Shown here: positions 52,477-64,000 of the stretch, one piece after another
Layout: every line of letters starts with the position of its first letter
How positions within the stretch are numbered: position 1 is the stretch's first letter
Source: Gymnogyps californianus
Lineage: Eukaryota; Chordata; Aves; Accipitriformes; Cathartidae
Direction: 5' to 3'
DNA length: 64,000 nucleotides
Assembly: GCF_018139145.2 (NCBI RefSeq)
Contig: NC_059479.1
Coordinates: 6,572,001-6,636,000, forward strand
Position numbers and translations under genes: made by a program
The notes under the pieces: generated by a model
Database searches by the model: none
Told to the model about the DNA's origin: nothing
What the model saw: only the letters and a program-made list of their open reading frames with translations

Positions 52477-52496
52477 TGTCATTTTATAAAATGACA
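52477..52496. repeat. 20-bp perfect palindrome
   Basis: TGTCATTTTATAAAATGACA equals its own reverse complement with no spacer. AAGTTG upstream (52462-52467) and CAACTT overlapping its right end extend the dyad imperfectly. No transposon termini or duplicated target sites were seen around it. Confidence 0.9.
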
Positions 52497-53070
52497 ACTT
52501 AAAAGAAATTCTCTTACATAACTAGACTGAAACACAAAAGGACTCCTTATATACATATAATTTTAACAGTAGAATTACTATAGTTCGTGTCTGCATAATC
52601 TGGAAATAGCCTAATTATCTCACCAAGTTTGTCACTTTCTAAAAGGCTTCTCATTCACCCCAACACTGCTATTTTGGTTACTGTCTGAGCTATTGAAAAT
52701 GCTACTAAACCTTTCAGTTTTGCTACACAGCAAAGTTACTAGCAATAGGCACTATAAATACTGACTGTAGTCAGAAGTGTTTGGATGGGCAGCTCAGTTC
52801 AAACAAACTTTCAAAGTTCAGTCCCACATTTTCACATTAAAAAAATAGGGATGTATAGCCAAAGTACTAAAACCTTTGTGTCATGCTGAAAGCGGGGGAA
52901 GGCAAGTTTTGCATCCCCTTTGCTTGTATTCTATTCTGAATCAACACCCTACTTGTTCCACGACAAGATCCAAAGAAAAAGAACGAAAATACTTTATCAA
53001 GTGCAGACTGAAATGGTCACAAGATACAAGTACTAAAGGACCGATTTTGCAATCTGTGTAAAGGACTTCA

Positions 53071-53099
53071 GTACTAAAAGGTACTAAAAGGACTAAAGG
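53071..53099 (+). repeat. 10-bp tandem repeat
   Basis: GTACTAAAAG twice, then a shortened GACTAAAGG. Confidence 0.8.
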
Positions 53100-54060
53100 T
53101 AATCTTATCTTGGTTCATCCTCAAGTCAGCCTGACAGTTTTTACCCCATATACTTTGCATCTTTTTGCAGAAGTTCTCCCTTTTCTCCCCTTTAGAGTCT
53201 CCTGAGTAGCAGTTACAGATTGTTGCTCACCTAGATTTTGACTACAAAGAAATTTGTACAAAAGTCACTCCAAACTGCATGCAAGCATGCATTTTGTAGT
53301 TGCACTAGGAATAAACATCTCTCTATAAAAAAATCCCACCATGATAAAATTGCCTCAGCATTTTCTTTTTAATTCCAGCTTAGACTATTTGCTGCAGAGA
53401 GCACATTAAGTATTTGCAGAACTAGAAAATCAGTATAGATTGTCCGTTAGCTTTATCAGTTGTTCAGAGTTTCAAAGGCCAGATGAATCACTTTATTTAT
53501 ACATAATCCGTAATACTGCGTTCTGGCCAGTAGTTTCACTATACCAGTGATCCCCTTTTTGCGGTTTCACTTTTGCTTGTGCACTTGTCTTCAGGTCTTA
53601 CAATATGACTGTAAATACGAAATAGGAAATTTCTAATACTGCATGTAAATCAAAGTTACAGGTATGACCACAGTACGTCAATGCTGCTTCTGCTTTCAAA
53701 GTTATTTTCTAAGAGAAATAATTCTTCCATTTAAATACACATTTGAGTAAAGAATCAATATGAAAGAAAATCAGCATTGTGGAGAAGTCTACCATTAAAT
53801 ATGAATCAAAGCTGCTTTAGAGATGAAAGAAAATACCTAGTCAACTCCACCTTTTATCACATCTAATTCAAATAAGGAGTTTAGCAGATCTATATTAAAA
53901 AAAATAGCTACTATTCTATGTAGCTGGATACTGTCTTTAAAAACTATGTTAGCCTTTTAAGGTTTTAAGGCTATAAATTTACTTATGCCTAAGGCAGAGA
54001 AGGCAGCAGCTTGAAAAAAGGTGATCCAGATACCATTAAGGCACTTCTTGCACCTCCTTA

Positions 54061-54061
<1 letters not shown>

Positions 54062-54098
<37 letters not shown>
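54062..54098 (+). repeat. 37-bp poly-A tract
   Basis: An uninterrupted run of 37 A ends exactly where the CR1 3' end begins. CR1 elements normally end in a short octamer repeat without poly-A, so this is most simply a local slippage expansion of an A-rich target or tail. Length may differ between reads or individuals. Confidence 0.95.
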
Positions 54099-54101
<3 letters not shown>

Positions 54102-54420
54102 CAGAATTGTTTCGTTTGGGAAGATGACCTCAGAAGGTCATCTGGCTGATTTCCAGTCCCCTCCTACCCCATGGCTCAAAACTTGGCTAACTTCAATTTT
54201 GAAGCAGGTTGCTCAGGAACATGTCAGCCAAGTTCTGACTATCCCCAAAGATGCATATTTCACATCCTGGGCACCTGTTCCAGTACTGATAACCCTCACT
54301 GCAAAATTTCTTTTCTTAGCATCCTACTGGAATTTTCCTTGATGCAACTTGTAGTCATCGTCCCTCATCTATATCAACTTAAATATTGGCAGCTGCATTT
54401 GGTTTTGGACTTGAAATAAA
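54099..54420 (-). mobile_element. CR1 LINE 3' fragment next to a 37-A run
   Basis: TCACAGAATTGTTTCGTTTG, then GAAGGTCATCTGG, GCAGGTTGCTCAGG, ACATCCTGGGCACCTGTTCC, AGTACTGATAACCCTCACTG and AATTTCTTTTCTTAGCATC follow the order of the reverse complement of an avian CR1 tail. The fragment is about 320 bp, the longest CR1 piece in the window, 5' truncated and non-coding. Its 3' end, at the left, directly abuts the A tract at 54062-54098 rather than the usual ATTCTATG-type repeat. Confidence 0.9.
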
Positions 54421-56565
54421 GTAGATGAACAGATTTCTTTTACTTGCTGGTTAGCATCAACTAGAGACTGCCTAACCAAAGCCCTATGCTTTCATTATTT
54501 ACCCTGGATTATTTCTGCATCTTAACAAATACATCCCAAACAACCCTGACTGTTCATGCGTGCTAGATGCTGAAACAATTCTTCAAAATTCTATCAAAAA
54601 ACAGTGAAGTTGCGTACTGATGGCATTCATTGTGACCAGAGTTTCAGTCTCTTTCTCATCTGATCTCAGTCCTTTATTTACGTACCACAAACATCTGCTA
54701 TATAAGCTCAGGACAACTTTTAGTTCTCAACAGGGCAGAAATCTGATTTGGGTTTTCATTCAAGGAATTTTACCATTCAAGTGGTAAAGTCATGTTCAGC
54801 TCTTAATGCTTTCACTGCTCAAGGGAACGTATACTGTTTAACAAGAAACTAATTCCAATATATTTTGTCACAGAGTGATTAACAAAGTGAGTCATCACAT
54901 TGTTTGAATTACGGGACTTGTAACATCAGCTGTCTAAACTCAGATAAGTATCACTGCTGATGAATCAACATTTATTGTTTCCACTTATAGCCACAAAACA
55001 TACTATTTAAGGAAAATTTTCAGCTACAGCACAGCCCCCAGCATATGTGATATTGTCACAATAACAGCTAGGTAATAGGAAATTGCAACATAGCACTCGC
55101 CCTGAAAACTTAGTTTTCTTCTCCTTGCACTTTGTGCAATTCCATTGCTCCCTTAAAAACAAACCAAAACATTTCCACCCTCTACAACACAGGGATCTAA
55201 CTCCATTAAGTACCTTGGAAAAAACACAGCCATAGATAGGCATAGAAGGTAAGGATTCAGTAGAATTTCACAGTTCTCTGCTTTTCAGTAATCAGTGTTT
55301 TCAGGTTTACCTCATATTTAAACACTTGCTGGTTTGATGCTTCTGATGTTCTCAGGAAGTCAAAGACAACAGCAGTTATATTATTATACGATAACTTTTT
55401 ATAGGAAGAGGTGTATCTAAATACTTCTATAACTGGAGTAACCAAAGGTGCATCACAAAGTTCTTACACTGGGAAGGAGCAAGACTGGAAGTAGAACCAC
55501 TGCAACACCAACTTTGCAAATACGAACTCAATTTTCCAAATATGAGTTTTAGCACTATTGATCAACATAACGTGTTAATAATGTACAGAATACCTTCTCA
55601 CATTAGAAGAATGTAAAAGACTGTAAACAGAAAGAATAAATAGTGAAATGTGCCATTATATTAAGTTAAATCAAAGAATTTGTTCATATTAGCTCTTGAT
55701 GCCTATTAGAAATTCAACAGCAAATTTATTCCACCATATAGTTCAAAGGATATGGTTTCTAGCCTGAGATGATCATCACATTGAAACACATAAAAATGCT
55801 TAATTATTAGGATTTTTTGCAGCCAGTTTGTCTGATGCTCTGGTAACCGTAACAAGAAGAGTAGCTTATTGTTGGGCATTCCTAATTTGTATAGAAAAAC
55901 AACAGGCTGCCAAACCCATCAGATATATTCAAGTGAACAAACAAAAGCTTACAAAAAAGGCAATTAATAACAGAGAAGTGTTCCGAGACAGGAATAATAT
56001 AGGAGAATATACATATTACACACTGATTCAATACAAACTATTGTTATACAGCTTATAACTGTAATTTTGATTTTTTTTTACAAAGAGGAAGACCAAAATT
56101 TCAAGAAACTTACTGGAAATGCTTAAATTGAGGTCCAGAATCATTAGCCAGGACTGTAGAATTAAAATACAATCAGGGCTGATAAATACCAAAACAAACC
56201 AGCTAGCTAGTCATGAGTATGGGAACTGGACTGCTAGATTATAACTCTGGATTTAGAAAAAACAAATGTTTTTTACATTACATGCATCAACCTCATTAAG
56301 CAAAGCTGGTGAAAGGAAGGAATAACAACTTATAATTTGAAGTTATATCTGTTCTCATTATGGTAGAACTTCTTACATCATCACAAAGAAATGTAGTTGT
56401 TGTTTAACAGTTTTAAATCCATGGGTTTCTTGCTTGCCTCAGCTTAGAAGCTCCATAATACAACCTCTTGTTGCAGTATTAGCTCTAATAGCATTTACCA
56501 CATACTAGCCTCTGAAAAGTTGAGAAATAAATTTGGAGTTTAAAAAAACTAAATTAATTTTCTAC

Positions 56566-56646
56566 CTGGATAACATTTTGTTCACTATATAAAATCATTT
56601 GGTTTAATTTATCTGCAGTCTTTAACTGATCATTTTGGAAGCATCC
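56566..56646 (-). other. splice-bounded open segment, possible coding exon
   Basis: On the minus strand TTAATTTTCCATTTAG precedes an 81-nt segment that ends in CAG|GTAGAA. One frame is fully open in phase 0-0 and reads GCFQNDQLKTADKLNQ followed by eleven more residues, helix-like in composition. It resembles no family I know. It lies 260 bp downstream, in transcription sense, of the next candidate, but the phases of the two do not join (phase 1 into phase 0). Confidence 0.2.
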
Positions 56647-56905
56647 CTAAATGGAAAATTAATTGTTAGAGGACAATATTATTTTCCATTTCACAAAGTG
56701 ACTGGCATTCCTGTCTTGTTTTGCTTCCCTCATTGTTTTGGGTAAGATTAAGTATCCAGAAATATGGTTAACCCCAGGGTTGAAGTATTTAGTTCAGAGA
56801 AACTTTGATACAATCAATCACGTTTTGAATGTAGGGAAGCAGGCAGAGGGGAAAGTTTCAGTTACCATTAGTTAGAAAAACAGTCCTGATGCACAATTTG
56901 ATTAC

Positions 56906-56990
56906 CTTTTGCATAATATTCCCTTGATATTTCAAGTTCACTACAAAGATATTTCAATTGAAGTTGTTCTGCATATTGATATTGTATATC
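56906..56990 (-). other. splice-bounded open segment, possible coiled-coil exon
   Basis: On the minus strand TTAACTTATGCAG precedes an 85-nt segment ending AAAAG|GTAATC. One frame is open and starts DIQYQYAEQLQLKYLC, rich in E, Q, L and Y as in a coiled coil. The acceptor has a weak pyrimidine tract and the family is not recognised. Confidence 0.2.
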
Positions 56991-58430
56991 CTGCATAAGT
57001 TAACTATTTCAAAATGGCACTATACTACAAGCCTTTGAAACTACTTTCGTTGTTTTTGCCATGAGAAGGACAGGCAGAGAGGCAGACAGACAGGCATCTG
57101 TTCTATAACCAGTAGATGCAAAAGTCTGACATTTTCGTAATAAAAAGCTAAAGTTTATAAGTCTGTATTTCATAAACCAGTTGGGTTACAGCTGCCAGGA
57201 AAACTATAATCCTGAAACAAAAGCGTTTTCAACAAATCTGTTCTATATTGAACAGAACAAAGAAAATTCTTATTGTTCAGTAGTGTTTAAAACAAACAAA
57301 CAACCAGATCTCCCCAAAACCCAACAGAGGTCCTAAAAATCCTAAAATTCAAACCCATGTAAGAAAGTCCAATGGCTAAAGCATTCAGGTGAATTAAAAT
57401 TGGGTTTCTCACAGCCCAAGAACTGTCCTCAGCATTCAGTTATTCTCCTGCTCGCAAACTACCTTTCTGATCAAAAAGAAATTCCATCCCACATACTCAA
57501 AACATATATTTTGCAGCATTCATCTAACTCCTACGTACACAAAATGCTACCATGACAACCTGGATGCTGAAAGTGAGTTAAGTAGACCATATTCTGCAGT
57601 TAAATGCACTGTTCTGACATACAAGTATGAATATTTCAACTTCTATCTAGTAACAAATTTGCAATCTAGGGGAAAAAAGAAACCTGTAAGCATAAGGATG
57701 TTCTCTTCATTACACACCAGACCTAGTTGTTGGCATGCTCGTGATGTCACTTACTGGATTTACTACTGCCTCAAAATCTTTTGGATTTATTCACCTTCTC
57801 TCTTATCTATCTTAGCTTGGTCCAAACAACCCCAAAATGTCTAACAGTAAAACTTATGGCTTGGACTCTTACGGGCAAGACTTGTGCTTGCAGATAAAAT
57901 TTCATCAGAATTTATCCTACTTTCTGATTGCACTTCTAGTTTGAAGCCAAATGCTTTCCAGTTTAAGTAAACAAACTCCCAACACACTAAAGGGTTTAAT
58001 TCCTTAGACTTTCTCTTTTATGCTTTTCTGATACCAAATGTTAGGTGTAAAGATATTTAAGAAAGTGAGCCACAAATTTTTACAAGCACGAGTAAAGAGC
58101 CAGTATATTAGAAAGACCAACCTAGTTAGACCTTGGGAGTCACCTGATTGACAGTAACAAAAAAATAAAAACCAGAACAAAAAACACAGTGAAATTTTCC
58201 AGCTTATATACCTGCTATTTCAAAACATCAGAATTATGGATGGAAAAAACTGGTAATAATGGAAGTTGGAATACCATTCTTTGTCATGAAGTGGTGACAA
58301 CTTTGAATAACAACTAAGCATACGAGGGACTTCTCACCATGGGGTTCCCTAACCGCTGGCTACACACCAGCTACATTACATCTCCACTGAAAGGTCATTG
58401 TTGGGGGGGTGGGGAGGCGTGGGGCCGGGA

Positions 58431-58470
58431 GGAAAAAAAACCAAAAAACCAAACCAAAACAAAAAAAGAC
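58431..58470 (+). repeat. A/C-rich low-complexity tract
   Basis: A tract of A with interspersed C, including ACCAAAAAACCAAACC, directly after a G-rich stretch around 58402-58431. It is of the same type as the tract at 61.4 kb. Confidence 0.8.
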
Positions 58471-58934
58471 CTTGGAACATGGCTGTCACTTCTTTGGTGT
58501 TGCGAATCAGTTTCTTGGCTAAAGCCACCAGATTTCTCACATCCCTACATTGATGGACTTAATCTCATTCCATCTTCTTTCTAATTCAGGTCAATCAAGA
58601 GAAGCTAAGTCCCTGTCCAAATTAATTTATAAGACTAAGGTAGATTAACCTTTAAGGACGAAACTTTAAGTTTGATTTATTATAGTTCAATAAGGAATAA
58701 TGCTCAGATGAGGTTTACTTGGCTAACTAATAATTGCATCATTACACCATAAATGTTAACAGCTTCTGATTGCAAATAAATTTCCTCCGATGCAATTCGG
58801 AAATTGTGTTTAAGAGCATAAAACATAGTTACTTCACATTTCTTTAAGTCTTTGTCACCTTGCTTTGATATTATAGATTATCTTTCGTGCTGGAGTTCTG
58901 GAAAAGTTAAGTAGCTACTCCCCAACAGAGATCA

Positions 58935-59110
58935 GTTTGGTTTTTAGAGACCACAGATTTGGAAGGTACCCTAAGGGGATCATTTAGTCCTACCCCTTTC
59001 CTTATGGGGGAACTTTTCTGACAGGTAATTGTGTAACATTTTAAACTCCAGCGGGAGTGCTTTTGATTTTTTTTAGGTCCTTACTGCAAATAAGATTCTC
59101 TTGGCTACAC
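58935..59110 (-). mobile_element. old CR1-like fragment
   Basis: GACCACAGATTTGGAAGGTACCCTAAGGGGATCATTTAGTCCTACCCC has the layout of a reverse-complement CR1 tail, a GGAAGGNACC block followed by ATCATNTAGTCC. The following 100 bp are only weakly CR1-like and the right limit is a guess. An older CR1/L3-type subfamily is possible. Confidence 0.55.
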
Positions 59111-62100
59111 CATATAAAATATTCAGAATTATTTCTGATGCTCCAAAAAGAGCCACACATACTCTCACTGGCCCAGACTTCATTATCCTTTATTAATTGC
59201 TATTATTAAGAAAAGATCAGTCTTAACATCTGTGAAACCCTATTGACTATATTGGTTGGAAAGTCTAGGACACACCAAGTACTCATTTTAGTTTTCCTAC
59301 AATCAGTGGGTTCCCATTCTTACTATACTGGTATTCAAAGTAGCACTGTCATTAGCACAAAAGTGCTTCAGTTGCCATCTAGTAGAAAATGGCATTGAAT
59401 AGACTCATCGAACAACGGCGACAAAAGTAACCAATTATGTATAAATTGCCTGAGTGCCTTGGGATCTCTGGATGAGTAACTACAACCGTCAGTCACTAAT
59501 ATGATTAAAATCTGAGCTACAAGGCCATCTGACTATGCTTTAGATCTTTATCAGTGTATCTCCAGATTAACAGTAAGCACTATGTCCATAACAAGATCAT
59601 TTTCCACAGCATGTAGATCATGTAGATACTAGAAATCTGACATATGAGACTGCTCCCAGGTATCACCAAAGGAAAAAAAAAAAAAAGCAGCATTTCCTTA
59701 CTGAAAGAATTTTTAATGTCTGAGGCTTGCCACCACATGAAATATGGAGATATTAACATTTTCACTGCAGATACTATCAACATGTAATAATACAAATTTT
59801 CCTATTTATTACCAATTCAGAGACTTAATAAGAGTAATAAATCTTTTTGCTATTCACATTTTAGAATAGACGGAAAAGCACAAGATGCTTCAGTGAAATC
59901 TTGATAAATTTACAAGATGCTTTATTTTTACCTCTTTCAAAACTGTTTAAGTTCCTCCACAACAACTGCAAGTAAGAGACTGCAGCACCATATAGCACAT
60001 TTGTCCTTTATAGTGTACCCTAATACCTGTCAAAAGGAAGCGACAAATTTGAAGAACCTTTAGTGTAGTAACAGCCAAACTAGCAAGTTTAAGTTAAAAA
60101 TCAAAGTATATCCCCTTCAGTTAGAGAAAACGCAGCTACATTGGCAAAGTCAGCAAAGCATACAATAAAGAATTAAGAAGTATAACATCCACCTCTATGT
60201 TATCATCTTGCTTTTTGTGTATTCCACACGTTCAGAGCTACTAGTTTAGAAAGTCACTACTTTACTTACTTCCTCTCCTCCTAGTTTAGATTAGCACATA
60301 TACAGCATTCTGAAGCCACAGCTGGTGGTGAAATGGAGCACTGCTGCAACACTTGCTGTCTATCCTTAGAAAACACTTTTTTTTTCCCCTTGCCACTCCT
60401 GATTTACTATTGGTCTGAGCAAAGCTGGACCCTCGGATATCACGTACTACATTAAAATTTTTTCTGACACTGTTGATCAGATAGGACAATAAGCTCCATG
60501 CTACTCCGAGACAGTCACTGAAAACCAGTAGCTACCTCATTTCAGCTACTTGTTTGAGTACAACATGGATGTAGTCAAAGAGTTAACAACCATAACACAA
60601 CACCCTTTGAACTTTATTCCATATGGCTACTCCCACCATAACAGATGGTGTAGCTATTTGTTTTCAGTTTACTCCTGATGTACTGTTTTCTGTCTTCTGT
60701 TAAAATGACTGTGGCTAAACAGTAAAAATGACAGTTGTCCTTTCCTTGCAGCTTGTTGTCTTAAAGCTCAAGGAGAACACTGCCAAAGGAGGAGATTGCT
60801 CATATGCTGCAGGCTTTCCGATTGCTGTTTTTCCTTCTTCCCCGTCCTCCACATTGCAGCAGCTTCTCTTAGCTGAATAGACTTGCTGCTGTCTGGGAAG
60901 AAAAAGTAGGAGACTCCACAGAGGAGCCAGGGACTTGCTTACAGCAGGAGCAGACCCAAAACCAAGCTGCAGAAGTGATAAGGATGAAATAAATAAATCA
61001 GCTTGAAGAATTTTTGCACAGAGAGAACTACATGTACGTAGGTGTGTATATAGCAGGCTTCAGTGACTTTCGTCCTGCCATTCCTCTTCCCTCCATTGCC
61101 AGGGACAGAAGTAACGAACTTTTTTAATCATATCAAAAGTTCAGTTCCCATTTTTTAATAACATAGTTTTAAAAAAAATCCAGTTAAGTTTGTTATATGT
61201 GGTTTGTGAAACATATCATCTGCATTTATTTAAACTACGCAATTTCAACATTATTTGACATAAGTGTTAATTTTACTACACTTCTCTATTATGTTTCTGT
61301 ACGTGTGTCCAACTGAACTATCACTATCTGAGATTGCCTTGTAAAACACCTGAGTTCTGAGCTCTGTTTGGTAGGTCACGATCGTGAATGTTCACCTCAG
61401 TTCCACAAGCTTGTCAGTAAATGGGAGAAATGCAAAACAAAACCAACCAACCAAAAAAAAAAAACCCAAACCAAAAACCAAACACACAACCACCACCAAA
61501 AAACCAAAACACAATTTTAGCATTTCCTCCACAGAAAATCTCTAGTCCTTAGGAATCAGGAAAAAAAAAAAAACAAAACACCACAAAAACCCAAACCAAA
61601 AAAAATCTTGAACTCTCCCACCTGTATTCCACACAGAAGTGAGGAACTAATTCAGTATAGTTACACAACAGTCCCTGTCCCCACCTAAGAGAAGTGACTG
61701 CATTTTTATCACAAAGTCAGTAAACACGTTGACTATCAAAACTGATTATCCATAACACTTCACTTCCACTGTACAAGCCAGTAGTCTTACTTATGTTATA
61801 CCAGAGGTAGAATAAGACTTTAAAAGGACTGACAGCACATATACCATTAGCAACTTACATCAGTACTCATTTAAAATACAAAATATGTTTATATTATAAC
61901 TAATTGATATGAGAGGGCCGAGACAGTGGCCTGAAGAAAATATAATAAACCTAGGAAAGGATTTATATGTAATGATAACAGGAATTAAATTTTAAAATTT
62001 CTTCCTGATAGCAGGAAATACAGCATTGCATGCCATGCAATACACTTAGATGGTGTAACATGAACGGCAAATTCTAAGGAATCCAAGGGGGTGGGAAGGA

Positions 62101-64000
62101 CAAATGAGATGCTCTGTTAAAAAAAAAAAAAAAATCCTGTCTGGCATAATAAAATTGGATTCTGGTCTCTAGCGTACTTCTACAAATGTCTATGCAGACA
62201 TCCAGAAACTGTAACTGAATATAATACTGAGTGAACGTGAAAAAGGATGTGTTAAACCAGCCCTATTATGAAAGAAGAAAAAAAAAAAAAAGGCAGCTAA
62301 TTGTCAGGAAAGCCAATACCACATTTTCCATGAAGAGCTTTTCCCAAACTGTTTGAAGTTATTTGAATTTGTTGTTTATTCAGAATACTTTTTTCATTGT
62401 TCCAGATAAGATACAAATCTTATCCAAAAAGCATTTCATTAATGACCTCACAGACTAAAATTTTCTATAGATACTAAATAAACTACTTAGACATTGTTTC
62501 AGAGAGCTAGGCCACTATGTTTTTTTCTTCTTTTCTGCTACATATTCTTATTAACTCCCCTAACAGCAAATCATATGGCCATAGGAGAAGTTGAATCCCC
62601 ATTATTACTTTTCCATGTTAACATCATCTGATTGAATGAGGAGAGGATGCCTGGGCTGCTGAGAGAGGAAGGTAAGTCACAAGACAAATCTCTCCATTGA
62701 AAGTCAGAGACGACCTACAGCTCATTTTACCCATAGTTCCAAAGTTTAAGATGAACAAATACTTCTACACCAATGACATCAAATACAACCAGGTTTGTCT
62801 TTTTGCAAAAGCTAGCATCCAAATTTAAACTTTAAACTAAACTTTACTCAACTTACTTTTAGTTTGTTTGTTTTTTTTTTTTAAAAAGTGAACCTCTTGA
62901 GTTTAGTCTAAAACTTCATTACAAGCTTATGATGAAAACAAGCTCTGAAATTCTTTTTTTTGGAGTTGTATAAAAATGCTTTTCATGACAATAATATATA
63001 ACTTAAATAATACTATTGTATATTTCACTTTGACTCTTTATATTACTTTCCTTATTAATTAGCTCTTTCATAAAAAAGCCGAGAGACAACAGGCTTCAAT
63101 TCCACATACAATGACATGCTTGTCTTTTCCCTCTACATCCAACTGCACGTACTGAAGATTTCTTTAAGTATGATCAATGGAAAACAAAACAAGAAGTCTG
63201 AACTTTCTGCTTGCTCCACACAAAGGTGAATTAAGATGCTTGTGTTAGAGAAGTTACGACAATTATTCAAGGATTGATTTGTAATCATTTAACTGCATAG
63301 CTATCATCTTTTTTAAACGTTTCCATGACCAAGTTATCAATGCACAGGCCATAAGCACTGGATAAAAGTGAACGGTTAGTATGCAACAACTTCATAAAAT
63401 CCCCAGTTAAAAGTCCCAAATTATGGTATATTTTATCTTGTATGTCAGTATAAAAACAACATCAAAAGCCACATAGATGCTTGACTAAAAGTTATATCAC
63501 TTGCATTTCATAACTTCAGACAAAGTTATGGTTTTCTGAATAATTTAGTTCTAGCTAGATTGTGTGCCTCAGGAAAGGCTTTATACGATTTCAGTCTCTT
63601 CCTGACTCCTCCTCCATAAAGATGAGGTTCATATTTAATTCAAGCCATTCTCAGTCACTTCCTTCTCCGCCTTAGAAATGACATTCTGGCTGCCAAATAT
63701 CACAGTAACATGGCAGCAAGCAAGAGCTGTGATCAATTTTCAAATTGTACTTGGATAATGGATACAGGCATATTTCATGCAGATTACAAAACGGGGAGGT
63801 CTTCACTGAAGTTTCACTATGATTTATTTTATAAAACAGAGACGAGCCTAGAAAGTGGGGCAAAAAAACCCAATCATTTATATAAGATAATGACAACAAC
63901 ATGCATTAATTTACAACATAAAAAGACATCTTTTGGGATTATTTCAGCCACTGTTCAATTAAGTCATTAGCTTTCATTTCTTAGTAAGACCTATTTAAAA
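59111..64000. other. unique and low-complexity sequence, no gene recognised
   Basis: Numerous A homopolymers (59667, 61461, 61560, 62119, 62279), the A/C-rich region at 61.4-61.6 kb, and a donor-like GGAAG|GTAAGTC on the plus strand at about 62672 without a matching acceptor or open frame. Confidence 0.45.
61436..61610 (+). repeat. A/C-rich low-complexity region (CCAAA/CAAAA type)
   Basis: Long stretches made only of A and C, such as CAAAACCAACCAACC and CCCAAACCAAAAACCAAAC, interrupted around 61515-61558 by ordinary sequence. Similar smaller tracts occur at 34112-34155, 39024-39075 (opposite strand) and 58431-58470. Confidence 0.85.

Larger units (their letters stand above)
49968..54061. other. 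unique AT-rich stretch, no gene recognised
   Basis: Contains the 20-bp palindrome, two short direct repeats and the candidate segment at 52225-52310. Nothing else is supported. Confidence 0.45.

Noticed and set aside
54062..54420. Processed pseudogene with a poly-A tail
   Set aside because: The sequence beside the A-run is a CR1 3' end, not an mRNA, and its orientation relative to the A-run does not fit a tail.

Overview
This window looks like vertebrate, most likely avian, non-coding nuclear DNA. It is AT-rich and CpG-poor and has no operons, rRNA, tRNA or CRISPR. Its only clear dispersed repeats are a few short CR1 LINE 3' fragments and two solo LTRs of a family I recognise from bird genomes. 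I recognised no protein-coding gene on either strand. The open frames are short, overlap on both strands, and occur about as often as expected in AT-rich DNA, so the window is best read as a large intron or an intergenic stretch.

Layout. 1-19.4 kb is unique AT-rich sequence interrupted by a 29-bp poly-G tract at 16793. At 19.4 kb and 21.3 kb there are CR1 remnants in opposite orientations; the second holds a perfect 12-bp inverted repeat. A GC- and CpG-richer patch lies at 22.4-22.8 kb. The longest open frame (174 codons from its first ATG) is at 24.9-25.4 kb and resembles nothing I know. 26-48 kb is again mostly unique, with A/T- and A/C-rich simple tracts, a 45-bp tandem duplication, and a compact CRE plus AP-1/MARE-like site pair at 29.7 kb. 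At 48.6-50.0 kb two solo LTRs of one family lie in opposite orientations, 317 bp apart; the second has a perfect 5-bp target-site duplication. At 54.1 kb a CR1 3' end abuts a 37-A run, and a more decayed CR1-like piece lies at 58.9 kb. 50-64 kb is otherwise unique or simple sequence.

Possible exons. Several segments sit between good splice-acceptor and splice-donor motifs and are open in at least one frame, more often on the minus strand. I list the best with low confidence. In AT-rich DNA an open 60-100 nt segment next to a donor-like motif is common by chance, I could not assign any to a family, and adjacent candidates only sometimes agree in phase. They could be exons of an unrecognised minus-strand gene, lncRNA exons, or noise.
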